Assembly (NCBI GenBank): GCA_015657635.1
Contig: JACDQM010000017.1
Coordinates: 1 to 50,388, forward strand
Source of the DNA: Roseateles sp.
Lineage (GTDB): Bacteria; Pseudomonadota; Gammaproteobacteria; Burkholderiales; Burkholderiaceae_C
DNA: 50,388 nucleotides
Reading direction: 5' to 3'
Position 1 is the stretch's first letter; every line of letters begins with the position of its first letter. The notes beneath the pieces were generated by a model. It worked only from the letters and a program-made list of their open reading frames with translations, was not told where the DNA came from and made no database searches. The translations under genes were made by a program, and so were the position numbers. Of the stretch, positions 9,880-18,026 are shown in pieces.

Positions 9880-10326
9880 TCAGTCGAACACCGACTTCAG
9901 CACCTCGGCCACGATCAAGGTGCCCACCGCCACCAGCACCAGATCCGTGCCGCAGACCTGCCATTCATAGCCAGGCCGTTGCGGCAACTGGCGCAGCAGG
10001 GCCGGAGGCGCCGCCTTCTTGGCGATGCCCGGAGGCAGCGGCTTGCCGCGCGCCAGGTTCTTGCGGATGCCAGGAGGCAGGGGCTTGTAGCCGGTATACC
10101 CGCCATGAACAGCCAGGCTGCGCGCCTGCTCGAACCGGATGCCGATCGACAGCTGTGCGGCATCCCCGCCGCCCTTGTCCTCGTCGCGATGCTTGTCCTT
10201 GCCTTTGCCATGGCCCTTGCCTTCAGGCGGCTGGGCCAGACCCAGGCCCGGCACTGCGCCGAGACCGAGCCCAGCGCCAACCAGCGGCACCGCACGCAAC
10301 AACAGGATCCGACGTTCTGCTTTCAT
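9880..10326 (-). CDS. CigR-like exported protein
   Basis: A 148-residue protein with a signal-like N-terminus (MKAERRILLLRAVPLVGAGLGLGAVPGLGLAQ), a charged Gly/Lys/Asp-rich low-complexity stretch (GKGHGKGKDKHRDEDKGGG), then two PPGI repeats (LPPGIRKNLARGKPLPPGIAKK) and a C-terminal LPQRPGYEWQVCGTDLVLVA segment ending in a hydrophobic stretch (AVGTLIVAEVLKSVF). This arrangement resembles the family NCBI labels anti-virulence regulator CigR/RcnB-like, from memory. The role in non-pathogens is unknown. The ATG at 10326 places the signal sequence at the N-terminus. Single gene, convergent with prfC. Confidence 0.7.
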   Translation of the reverse strand: MKAERRILLLRAVPLVGAGLGLGAVPGLGLAQPPEGKGHGKGKDKHRDEDKGGGDAAQLSIGIRFEQARSLAVHGGYTGYKPLPPGIRKNLARGKPLPPGIAKKAAPPALLRQLPQRPGYEWQVCGTDLVLVAVGTLIVAEVLKSVFD

Positions 10327-10479
10327 GGTGTTCTCCTGGGCGGGCTGCCCTTGACATGCGAGGCAGCATACGCGCGCCTTCGGCAACGACAAGCGGCCTT
10401 GCCGCTCGTGATTGTCCGGCGCACCGCAAACAGTTCAATGGCTCTCAGGTGGTCATGACGCGCCCACCCTCGGCTCGCG

Positions 10480-11379
10480 CTACCAAGGCCAGGCTGTCTC
10501 AAGATTGCCAACGAACTCCGGCGTCGGAAACGGCCGCTCGGCATACGCCGCGCCAACGCGTCTGGCAAGGCTTGCAAAGTCAGCCGTGGGCGCCTCGCGC
10601 AAGGCGCGTGCCAAGGCCCAGGTGAACACACCGTAGCGCTGGTCTTGCCGACCGTCCAAGGGGTCTGGCAAGCGCTCTTCCAGGCTGGCCTCGTCCTTGC
10701 CTGCAGCGAAAAAGGCGACATACCGTCCTGTGGCAGCCCCGCCCTGACGCTTGGTCTGGCGCAGCGCTGAAGCGCTCAGCCGGCGCCCAGGCCCCCACAG
10801 ATGGACGGGAATGCGCAGCTCAGGCGCCGTGATGAAGCGCAGGCCCGACAGGGGGCCCGCAGCCGGACCGCGCAGCATGTCGGCCGCATGACAGGTGTCC
10901 AGCACCGCCCACACATGGGCGCCCTGGGCGCGAATGCGCTGCACGGCTGAGGCCAGCTCCTTGTCCCGCAGGGCACCGCGCAGTTCGCCACGCTTGTCAT
11001 CCCAATGCGTCGTGTCGCGCGGCAGGAAGGCTTCATCCAGGCCCGACTGTGTAGGGACCTGCGCGCCATGTCCCGAGAAGTAGAGCAGCACCCAATCGCC
11101 GCTGCGGCTGCTGAGCGCGATGCGCTCCAAGGCCTGCAGAATATTGGCCCGCGTGGGCAAAGCGTCGCCCTGCTCGGCCAGCACCTGCAACTGCGTTGGC
11201 CGCCAGCCGATGGCACTCAGACTCTTGACCATCAGGCGCACATCGTTAGCCGCCCCGGGCAGCCGCCGCTCGGGCAGCGCAGGGTATTCACTCACCCCAA
11301 CCAGCAAGGCTTGCTGGGCGGCCTGGGTCGCTCCCGCAAGCAACAGCAAGCCACAGGCGATCAGCCATAGCCTTGGCAT
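10480..11379 (-). CDS. Secreted caspase-fold (peptidase C14) protein
   Basis: A 299-residue caspase-family protein with a signal peptide (MPRLWLIACGLLLLAGATQA). The p20-like domain follows directly: QALLVGVSEYPALPERRLPGA, AANDVRLMVKSL, then the catalytic histidine in LLYFSGHGAQ (His104) and the catalytic cysteine in WAVLDTCHAADML (Cys163). Both dyad residues are present, so it may be an active cysteine peptidase; metacaspase relatives cut after Arg/Lys. Its start lies 2 nt after the stop of the TPR-CHAT gene, so the two are almost certainly translationally coupled. The reading frame extends upstream, but the ATG at 11379 gives a clean signal peptide. With the signal peptide it should act in the periplasm or outside the cell, unusual for defence caspases. 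Confidence 0.9.
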   Translation of the reverse strand: MPRLWLIACGLLLLAGATQAAQQALLVGVSEYPALPERRLPGAANDVRLMVKSLSAIGWRPTQLQVLAEQGDALPTRANILQALERIALSSRSGDWVLLYFSGHGAQVPTQSGLDEAFLPRDTTHWDDKRGELRGALRDKELASAVQRIRAQGAHVWAVLDTCHAADMLRGPAAGPLSGLRFITAPELRIPVHLWGPGRRLSASALRQTKRQGGAATGRYVAFFAAGKDEASLEERLPDPLDGRQDQRYGVFTWALARALREAPTADFASLARRVGAAYAERPFPTPEFVGNLETAWPW

Positions 11380-11381
11380 GC

Positions 11382-14300
11382 TCAGCCCCGCCCCACCAGC
11401 ACAAAGCCCGCCCAGCTGCGGAACAGACTCAGGCGCGGATCGGCGGAGGCCGCGAACTCCCGCTTGGTGGCTGCGAGGGCTTGGGCATGCCCCTGGCCGC
11501 GCTTCACGCGGGCCAGAAAGGCCGGCACAAAGGCAGCAGATGCGGCATCGCTGACCGGCCACAGAGTACCCAGCAGTTCGCGGTTGCCCGCCAGCTGCAG
11601 TGCATAGGCCAGGCCAACGAGGCCCTCGCCATCCAGGGCCTGCCCTTGTGCCGTGTCGCAGGCCGACAGCACCGTCAAGCGGCTGCCCAAGCGCAGCCCC
11701 ATCCAGTCAGCCATCACCAACAGGCCATCTGCCGACTCGTCATTGCCGCTGCGACCCAGCAGCAGGGTAGGCCCGTTGCGCTCATCAAGACGACCGTGCG
11801 CGGCCACATGCAGCAGCTGGAAACGCGCCAGCTCGCCGCGTTGGTTCAGCTCGCGCAGCCGCGACTCGCTCGCCGCTTGTCCCAGCAGCAGTCGGCTGCG
11901 CGGCCCCGGGTAGAGCCGCGCCACGGCGCTGGCCTCCTGGGCCGCATAGGGCAGCGCGGGCCAGGCTTGTTCGCCCTCTTGCCGGGCGAGCGAGGCGCCA
12001 AGGGAGAGGGTCTGCAGCGGCGCCGGCACAGCGGCGCGGCCGTGCGCCGCCCGTGACACCGCCAGCGAGGCCAGCTGGCTCACGGTCCAGCGTTGCAAAG
12101 CGCTCTGGCCGGCTACAAGCAAGGTGTCCCAGGGCAGCAGGCCGAGCGTGCCGTCCGGGCTGATGAGCAGGCGATCCACCCCGTCAAGCGCTCCCAGCAA
12201 GGGCTGCAACAGACGCTCGCCCAGGGTCTGCCGCAGCATCACCGAGGACGCCAGTGCCTCGGGTCCGCGTGGCGCCGCCTGACTGCCCCAGACCCGCAAT
12301 CGCTCCACGTCCGGCTGATGCTCGCTCCAGCGCCCAAGCGCGAACCACTGCGGAGCGCGATCCGGCCGCAGCACCAGCACATGCCATTGCTCGTCGGGGC
12401 CGCGCAGGTAATGCAGCAGGGCACTGCGCCGCGGCAGCAGGCGAAGATCGGCCAGGCCGGTAGCCTCTGGTTGCAGCAGCGCGGCCAGGCGCGGGCTTTG
12501 TGCGGCGGCGCTTTGGAGCACGGCCTCATAGCGTTGATGCAAGGTCTGCAGCTCCAGAGCCAGGGACTCGCGTTGCTGCGGGAAGCGGCTCTGCCCCAGC
12601 TGCGCCTCCATCGAACTGCGTGCCTGCGCCAGCTCGCGCAGCTGCTGGCCCAGCTCACCGCTGGGCGCCGCTGCCTCCAAGGCACGTTGGCGCGACAACT
12701 GCAGCAGCAGATCCTGCGCCTTGTAGGCCTCCACGGCTTGCAGAGCCGCCTCGACCTGGCCATTTGCCATCAGCAGTTCGGCGCGCAGCACCAGCGCGGA
12801 CTGCAAGGCCTGGGGCGCCTGGCGCTGGGCGGATGGGCCCAGCCCCGCCAAGGCACGCCGCCACTGCTGCAGTTGCGGCACCAGAGCATCCAGCGTTTGC
12901 AGCGCGTCAGCGGGTCGGCCGGCGGCCCGTTGCGCCCGAGCCAAGGTCGCTTGTGTGCGCAAGCTGTCGGGATGCGTCACACCCAGCAGCGTTTGGCGTG
13001 TGCTCAGCAGCCGTTCAAGCGATTGCAGCGCTGCGGCCGTTTCGCCGGCGCGCAAGTCCAGTTCGGCCTGCAGCTGCTGCGCCTGCAAGCTGCTGGGATG
13101 CTCCGCCCCCAAGGACTGCAACAGCTGCTGCGCCAGCTGCTGAACCTGCATGCGGTCCACCGGCTGACCGGCCTGCGTCGCAGCCACCCAGGCGTTGAGG
13201 CGATGCACCAGCACTTGCGGATGCCGAGGCCCACGAAGGCGCTCACCGAGCGCCAAGGCGCGTTCAAACTGCCGCTGCGAGTCTTGCGCGCGGCCCAGCA
13301 GCTGCAAGCCAGCCGCATGAGCTTGCAGATAGGTGACGTAGTCGGGGTGCGCCTCGCCCCATCCGGCACTTTGCTCGTCCAGCACGGCTTGCAGCATCGC
13401 CAGGCTGTCGGCATGCAGGCCGGCTTGGCGCAGGGCCAAGGCCAGGTAGTAGCGGCATTCCCGGGAAATCGAGCCAAGCCGCGGCGCAGCATCACGCTGC
13501 AGTTCCTGGCTGAGCTGGCGCAGCGTGCTCACCGCCTGTTCGGCCCGGCCCGCACGCAGCAGATGTGCGCCCATGCCCAGGCGCTGCTCGGCGCAGGGCA
13601 CCGATGGCGTGCCCGGCTGAGCGGCGCACAGGCGCAGCGCCTCCTGCCATTGCGGGCCGGCCTTGGCACTCTGCCCAAGGCTGTCGAGCACGCGCGCACG
13701 CCGGGTCAGGGTCTTGAGCAATTCAAGCGGTGCGGTCGCAGCCAGGTCTGGTTGCGTTTCCAAAAGCTGATCCAGCGCCGCCAGCGCCTCACGGTAGCGG
13801 CCTGCGTTCTGCAGCAGCACCGCATGGTTGCGCTGGGTTTCGACCAAGTCCGCAGGGCGCGTGCTCGGATCGTTACGCTGAACCTGCAGCAGCAGCGCCA
13901 GCTGTGGCAAGGCCAGGTCGAGCCGGCCGGCTTGGTTGGCCAGATTGATCTGCGCAAACAATGTCTGAGCCAGCGCACGGGGCTCGCCAGCGGCCTGGCG
14001 CATGCCTACCGCCTCGGCGGCCTGGGGCAGACAACTCGCTGCAGCGCTGGCACCGGCGGTCCCACAGGCCTTGAGATGCAGATCCAGCGCATCCAGGGTG
14101 CGCGGATCGGTGGCCCCAAAAAGCTCCGCACGCATCTGCCAAGCCTTGCGCGCCGTCTCCATGCCCAGCTTACCCTTGCCAAGCTGGTTGTAAGCCAGGG
14201 TCTGGGCCAGCAGGATCTCGGCAGCGCCAGGCGAGGCCCCCCGGGGCTGCGCCGCCAACAAGGGTTCAAGCAGCGCCAGTACCTCGCCATGGCGGGCGCT

Positions 14301-14429
14301 GGCTGTCAGCGCATCCAGCTGCGGGCGCCAGGGGTCCAGCACGCTGCTCTGCGCATGGGCGGTACTCGCTAGCAAACTCAAGACCACCAGCACCGCACAA
14401 CGGCGCCCAACGCGTCCAGCAAAGTTCAT
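11382..14429 (-). CDS. Secreted TPR-CHAT protein, putative caspase-like protease
   Basis: A 1015-residue protein with a signal peptide (GRRCAVLVVLSLLASTAHAQ). Residues about 30-560 are helical tetratricopeptide-like repeats (for example QRNHAVLLQNAGRYREALAA and TLARAQRAAGRPADALQTL). A helical linker comes next, then the CHAT domain (about 700-1015) with LLHVAAHG (His878) and VLSACDTAQG (Cys924), the expected dyad of this caspase-related fold. CHAT stands for caspase HetF associated with TPRs. The TPR part probably binds a protein partner and the CHAT part cleaves. It is the first gene of an operon with the caspase-fold gene and is divergent from a sigma-factor operon. The ATG at 14429 is chosen for the signal peptide. 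Confidence 0.92.
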   Translation of the reverse strand: MNFAGRVGRRCAVLVVLSLLASTAHAQSSVLDPWRPQLDALTASARHGEVLALLEPLLAAQPRGASPGAAEILLAQTLAYNQLGKGKLGMETARKAWQMRAELFGATDPRTLDALDLHLKACGTAGASAAASCLPQAAEAVGMRQAAGEPRALAQTLFAQINLANQAGRLDLALPQLALLLQVQRNDPSTRPADLVETQRNHAVLLQNAGRYREALAALDQLLETQPDLAATAPLELLKTLTRRARVLDSLGQSAKAGPQWQEALRLCAAQPGTPSVPCAEQRLGMGAHLLRAGRAEQAVSTLRQLSQELQRDAAPRLGSISRECRYYLALALRQAGLHADSLAMLQAVLDEQSAGWGEAHPDYVTYLQAHAAGLQLLGRAQDSQRQFERALALGERLRGPRHPQVLVHRLNAWVAATQAGQPVDRMQVQQLAQQLLQSLGAEHPSSLQAQQLQAELDLRAGETAAALQSLERLLSTRQTLLGVTHPDSLRTQATLARAQRAAGRPADALQTLDALVPQLQQWRRALAGLGPSAQRQAPQALQSALVLRAELLMANGQVEAALQAVEAYKAQDLLLQLSRQRALEAAAPSGELGQQLRELAQARSSMEAQLGQSRFPQQRESLALELQTLHQRYEAVLQSAAAQSPRLAALLQPEATGLADLRLLPRRSALLHYLRGPDEQWHVLVLRPDRAPQWFALGRWSEHQPDVERLRVWGSQAAPRGPEALASSVMLRQTLGERLLQPLLGALDGVDRLLISPDGTLGLLPWDTLLVAGQSALQRWTVSQLASLAVSRAAHGRAAVPAPLQTLSLGASLARQEGEQAWPALPYAAQEASAVARLYPGPRSRLLLGQAASESRLRELNQRGELARFQLLHVAAHGRLDERNGPTLLLGRSGNDESADGLLVMADWMGLRLGSRLTVLSACDTAQGQALDGEGLVGLAYALQLAGNRELLGTLWPVSDAASAAFVPAFLARVKRGQGHAQALAATKREFAASADPRLSLFRSWAGFVLVGRG

Positions 14430-14499
14430 CTGTGATCGTTCCCTCGGGATCGCAGGCCTCATGCATGCCGGACCGCCCGGTGCAACGGGGTGCATCGCC

Positions 14500-14527
14500 T
14501 GACAATTCCTTGTTCTGCCGCTCTCCC
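14500..14527 (+). promoter_or_regulatory. Promoter-like motif, copy 1 (TGACAA / CTCTCCC)
   Basis: TGACAA at 14500-14505, followed after 15 nt by CTCTCCC at 14521-14527. It shares GCCTGACAAT with copy 2. This is the most diverged copy of the three in the -10-like part and lies far (about 260 nt) from the nearest downstream start, so it could be a secondary promoter or a protein-binding site. Confidence 0.35.
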
Positions 14528-14733
14528 ACCGCAGGACTCCTTCGCCCTTCGATGCCGAATCCATTCTCCGCGCCAGGCGTCAGGGCGCCCCAAGCCCAGA
14601 ACGATCAGCGACTGCAGGCGCAACAGTGCCGCCCATCCGGCGCGTTCGGCATCGACTGCGCAGGGGGCTGGCAGCGGCGAGCCTGCTCGGCATCTTCCCA
14701 TGCCGGCCACGTCTGGCCCATCCGGGTCTTGCC

Positions 14734-14763
14734 TGACAATCCCGGCGCTCGGCGACTCTTCCC
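14734..14763 (+). promoter_or_regulatory. Promoter-like motif, copy 2, before the sigma-factor gene
   Basis: TGACAA at 14734-14739 and CGACTCTTCCC at 14753-14763 (13-nt spacer), ending 25 nt before the ATG at 14789. Two-box structure and spacing fit an ECF-type promoter, and position fits autoregulation by the gene that follows. Copy 3 at 16051 has the same right-hand box exactly. Confidence 0.5.
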
Positions 14764-14788
14764 TGCACAGCCCGATCTCGCAAGCCCC

Positions 14789-15424
14789 ATGACCCGATCT
14801 CTGTTCGATGCTCAAGCTTTCCTGGATGCACTGCGCCTGGGCGGGCCAGTGGCCGAGCAGGCCACCGTGCAGATGGTCCGCCACTACCGGCCCTTGCTGC
14901 GCGCCCAGCTCTTCCATGCCGGCGTTCAGGCCGACGACATCGAGGACCTGCTCAACGAGATCCTGTTCAAGCTCGTCATGCATGCCGGCGAAGTGCGCGC
15001 GCCCGAGGCCTTCCACAGCTGGGCGCGCACCGTGGCCCGCAACGAGACCAGCGCCCACTGGCGGCGCCAGGCCCGCCAGCCGGCCAGCCCGCCGGCCGCG
15101 GCGGACGACGAAGAGCGCGGCCTGGACTGGCTGGCGCAACTGCCTGACCCCGCCAGCTCCGACCCGCTGCTGAGCCGCTGCCTGCACGGGCAGCTGGGCC
15201 GCTTCAAGGATGAGCAGCCGCGGCGCTACCACTGCATCGAGCTGATCACGCTGGGCCATGACGCGCGCGAGATCGCCGAGCTGATCGGCCGCAGCTACGG
15301 CGCCACGCGTCAGTTCATGAGCGAGTGCTGTGCCGCCCTGCTGGGCTATTTCAAGCCCTGCCTGGACGATGGGATCGAGCCCATGCGACGGGGCGCCGCC
15401 AAGCTGAAGAGGAGCGAGCCATGA
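14789..15424 (+). CDS. ECF-like sigma-70 family factor
   Basis: A 211-residue sigma factor with region 2 (VQMVRHYRPLLRAQLFHAGVQADDIEDLLNEILFKLV, then AFHSWARTVARNETSAHWRRQAR) and a diverged C-terminal region 4 with a helix-turn-helix-like part (LGHDAREIAELIGRSYGATRQFMSECCAAL). The linker is Ala/Pro-rich. The conserved DxxD/WxRxxARN pattern of ECF region 2 supports the call; the fit of region 4 is weaker. The ATG at 14789 is the first after promoter-like copy 2, and the frame is open further upstream without coding character. Its stop overlaps the next start (ATGA), as expected for a sigma factor and a regulator encoded together. It is divergent from the TPR-CHAT/caspase operon. Confidence 0.85.
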   Translation: MTRSLFDAQAFLDALRLGGPVAEQATVQMVRHYRPLLRAQLFHAGVQADDIEDLLNEILFKLVMHAGEVRAPEAFHSWARTVARNETSAHWRRQARQPASPPAAADDEERGLDWLAQLPDPASSDPLLSRCLHGQLGRFKDEQPRRYHCIELITLGHDAREIAELIGRSYGATRQFMSECCAALLGYFKPCLDDGIEPMRRGAAKLKRSEP

Positions 15425-16053
15425 CTGAGTTCGATGCCGAGCCCTGTCTGGACGCGCTGCGCGGTGTGGCGAGTGAGGCCGGCGCCACCGACGCCAGCGC
15501 CCGCGCCGGCGCCTGGATGCGCCGCCTGATGCAGGAGCAGATGCAGCCGACAGCGGCCGACACCGCGGCCGAGCAGGCCCTGCTGGCACGGCTGCGCGCG
15601 GCCGGAGCCTTCGCCGGTCAACAACAGACGACACCCTGGTGGCGCCGTGCCGTCATCGCCTTGGGCGGCGCTGACCGGCGCTGGTGGGCCGTGCCAGGTC
15701 TTGCGCTGGTGGCCCTGGTGGCGGTGCGGCAGCTTCCCGATCCAAGCCCTGTGCCGGACGAGGGCGATGTCATGCGCGGGGCCGAGGCGCCGCAGCGCAT
15801 CGTCAGCGAGCGTCCCGAGCGGCTTGCCGCCGATCTGCAGGCCCTGCTGCAGGGCTACGGCGTGACGGCGCGCTTGAGCGCGCAGCCCGCTGGCGTGATG
15901 CAACTGCAAGCCCGTCTGCCGAGCGAGCCGCCACGCGCCGCTGAGCTGGCGCAGGCGCTACGGCAGCGAGGCGTCGAGCTGCCGGCCCACGGCCGGCTCT
16001 TCCTGCTGATCGCGCCCGGCACCCCGGGTAAGCCCCAAGGTGGCGGCGGCTGA
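15421..16053 (+). CDS. Bitopic membrane protein, candidate anti-sigma factor
   Basis: A 210-residue protein with a cytoplasmic N-terminal part (about 1-90, helical, Ala-rich), a single transmembrane segment near 95-112 (WAVPGLALVALVAV) and a C-terminal extracytoplasmic part of about 95 residues ending in a Gly tail. I see no HxxxCxxC zinc motif of classical anti-sigma factors and no named domain. The start overlaps the sigma-factor stop by 4 nt (ATGA), and one membrane helix between two soluble parts is the layout of membrane anti-sigma factors. That role is therefore inferred from context. An in-frame proteolysis target for the neighbouring CHAT or caspase-fold proteins is possible but untested. 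Confidence 0.75.
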   Translation: MTEFDAEPCLDALRGVASEAGATDASARAGAWMRRLMQEQMQPTAADTAAEQALLARLRAAGAFAGQQQTTPWWRRAVIALGGADRRWWAVPGLALVALVAVRQLPDPSPVPDEGDVMRGAEAPQRIVSERPERLAADLQALLQGYGVTARLSAQPAGVMQLQARLPSEPPRAAELAQALRQRGVELPAHGRLFLLIAPGTPGKPQGGGG

Positions 16054-16079
16054 CAAGTTCTGCGGCAGCGACTCTTCCC
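16051..16079 (+). promoter_or_regulatory. Promoter-like motif, copy 3, before the lipoprotein gene
   Basis: TGACAA at 16051-16056 (its TGA is the stop codon of the membrane-protein gene) and CGACTCTTCCC at 16069-16079 after 12 nt. It lies about 60 nt upstream of the lipoprotein start at 16141. The 11-nt right-hand box is identical to copy 2. Confidence 0.5.
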
Positions 16080-16140
16080 AGACATCGCGGGTGCCTTCCG
16101 GGTGCTCGTGGGTTTGTCCTATCTCTGGGGAGTCCTGTCG

Positions 16141-17982
16141 ATGTCAAGCACGCGCCCGCGCCGTTCCGGCGTTCCACTGAATCTGCTCTTGCTCGCGGCA
16201 GCGCTCAGCGCCTGCGGCGGTGGCGGCGGGGACAGCCCGGCACCGGCACCAGCGCCCGCACCTGCACCCTCTCCTGCCCCAGCCCCTGCGCCCACGCCGG
16301 CCCCGCCCTCCATCGCCAAGGTGGGCGTGTTCATCGATTCGCCCGTGCAAGGCCTGGAAGTGTGGATCGATGGCAGCAAGGCCGGCGTCACCGATGCGCA
16401 AGGCCAGTTCAACTACCCCGAGGGCAAGACCGTCACCTTCAAGATCGGTGCGCTGACGCTGGGCACATCCAGTGCCCCCTCCATCGTCACGCCGGCCGAT
16501 CTGAGTACCGATCCGGCCTCGGTGCAGAACATCCTGGTCGCGCTGCAGTCGCTGGACAGCGACCGCAATCCGGCCAACGGCATCACCATTGCGGCCGACA
16601 CCGCCGCCAAGCTGGTGAGCGCGGCGGATCTGTCCAAGCCAGGCAGCAGCCTGAACAGCGTCAGCAAGGACCTGCCGACGCTCAGTCTGGTGGCCAAGGA
16701 CGCGGCGCTCACGCACTTCTGGAGCCAGGCTGCGAACCTCAACCCCAATCCGCTGGTGCTGAATGCCGTCGACCAGATGGTCGGCTTCTGGCAGATGCCC
16801 TGCGACGGCAAGGGCCGCATCACGGTCTGGGACATCCAGAAGGTCAGCGCCAACCGCTGGCAGTTCGCGCGCTCGATTTCGCGCGACCACAGCGATGCCA
16901 ACTGCACCAGCACGAGCTACGTCGAACGCACGGACACGCACAACAGCCAGAGCGACTTCGCCACGGTGATGGGTGCCAGCCGGGCTGCCGACGGCACGCT
17001 GACGCTGCAGGGGCTGGCCTTGAACAGCAAGAACGTCCCCGGCACCTTCACCGCCACCGTCGCAGCCGACGGCAACAGCGTCGCCGGCATCGACCCTGAC
17101 ATCTTGTCCTTCAGCCTCAAGCGGCTGGGCAGCTTCGCCTTCCCTGGCGGCTCCGCGCCCGCACCGGCGCCCCGGCCTGCCATCGGCACCCTGTCGGTCA
17201 ACGGCGGCGACAGCTACCCGCTGCGTGTCAGCCTCAGCCTGGACAGCACGGGCTTGATCAACGGCGGCGGCTACGACTTCCACAAGATCAAGGGCACGAT
17301 GTCGACGCTGTGCACCTACGGCGCCGCCAATGCCGCGAACTGCGTGGGCGGCTCCAGCCGCATCACCCTGAGCTCGCAACATGGCAAGTTCACGGCCCAG
17401 GGCGCGGCCACGCCCACGGTGCTGATCGCCGGCCCGGATGCCAACGGCTACACCTTCAGCGGCACGCTGACCGGTCTGAACTGGAACGGAACCTGGACCA
17501 AGGCGGCCACAGCCAGCTCCAGCAGCACCGGCGCCGGCAGCTTCGCCGTGCCGGTGGTGTTCGGCGATGGCCAGGTGCCCGGGGTGGCCCCCGGCCTCAG
17601 CTGGAGCGGCCCGCCCGCCGACAACCCGGCCGCCTTGCGCGTCTGGCTGGCCCTGGACGCGGCCGGCAAGATCGATGTGCGCAGCAACCGCAGCCGCTTT
17701 TCGACCCACTTCGACAAGACAAGCAACACGCCCTGCACGCCGAGCGAGGCCAACAAGCTCAGCTGCAACGGCAATAGCGGCGTGTTCCTGGTCGCCGAGG
17801 CCGGCGGCCCGTTCAGCGCTACAGGCGCAGCAAGCCCAACCGCGCTGCAGCTGATCGATGGCCAAGGCACGGTCTGGACCGGCACCGTCACCGGCAAGAC
17901 CTGGACCGGCGTTTGGACCTCGGCGCCAGGTGTGCTGCCGGCGCTGAGCGTGAAGTTCAGCGTCGAGTTGCAGTTTGAGTGA
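16141..17982 (+). CDS. Large lipoprotein with Pro-Ala linker and duplicated beta domains
   Basis: A 613-residue lipoprotein: signal peptide with lipobox ALSAC, followed by GGGGGDSP and a Pro-Ala linker of about 35 residues that would lift the globular part off the membrane. The first globular domain contains VGVFIDSPVQGLEVWIDGSKAG, a pattern often seen near the N-terminus of surface lipoproteins. Two later segments look duplicated: FTAQGAATPT...GTLTGLNWNGTWTKA and FSATGAASPT...GTVTGKTWTGVWTSA. The cysteines in them are paired in number. No enzymatic motif seen. The ATG at 16141 gives the short signal peptide. It is on the same strand as the sigma-factor operon and has its own promoter-like motif, so it may be a member of that regulon. 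Confidence 0.85.
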   Translation: MSSTRPRRSGVPLNLLLLAAALSACGGGGGDSPAPAPAPAPAPSPAPAPAPTPAPPSIAKVGVFIDSPVQGLEVWIDGSKAGVTDAQGQFNYPEGKTVTFKIGALTLGTSSAPSIVTPADLSTDPASVQNILVALQSLDSDRNPANGITIAADTAAKLVSAADLSKPGSSLNSVSKDLPTLSLVAKDAALTHFWSQAANLNPNPLVLNAVDQMVGFWQMPCDGKGRITVWDIQKVSANRWQFARSISRDHSDANCTSTSYVERTDTHNSQSDFATVMGASRAADGTLTLQGLALNSKNVPGTFTATVAADGNSVAGIDPDILSFSLKRLGSFAFPGGSAPAPAPRPAIGTLSVNGGDSYPLRVSLSLDSTGLINGGGYDFHKIKGTMSTLCTYGAANAANCVGGSSRITLSSQHGKFTAQGAATPTVLIAGPDANGYTFSGTLTGLNWNGTWTKAATASSSSTGAGSFAVPVVFGDGQVPGVAPGLSWSGPPADNPAALRVWLALDAAGKIDVRSNRSRFSTHFDKTSNTPCTPSEANKLSCNGNSGVFLVAEAGGPFSATGAASPTALQLIDGQGTVWTGTVTGKTWTGVWTSAPGVLPALSVKFSVELQFE

Positions 17983-18026
17983 GCGTCTTGCCCTGTTCAC
18001 CAGATCTCGCGTTGAAAGGCCCTTCG

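Larger units (their letters stand above)
14430..14788. other. Divergent intergenic region, TPR-CHAT / sigma factor
   Basis: A 359-bp gap between two divergent operons. It contains two copies of a GCCTGACAAT...CTCT(T)CC motif (14500-14527 and 14734-14763) pointing toward the sigma-factor gene. Direct and inverted TGCATG/GTGCA words lie near 14460-14495. I see no equivalent of the motif on the minus strand in front of the TPR-CHAT gene. Long open frames cross the gap on both strands, but they lack coding character. No RNA gene recognised. Confidence 0.45.

Noticed and set aside
10480-14429. TPR-CHAT protein as part of a type III-E CRISPR (Craspase-like) system
   Set aside because: No Cas7-11-like gene, no array and no Cas genes in the window; both proteins have signal peptides.
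16230-16320. GC-rich CCGGCACC repeats as a DNA repeat element
   Set aside because: They encode the Pro-Ala linker in the lipoprotein frame, a common protein feature.
16144-18000. Antisense 618-codon open frame opposite the lipoprotein
   Set aside because: Low-complexity Gly/Ala/Arg composition, mirror of a good coding gene with signal peptide and lipobox on the other strand.
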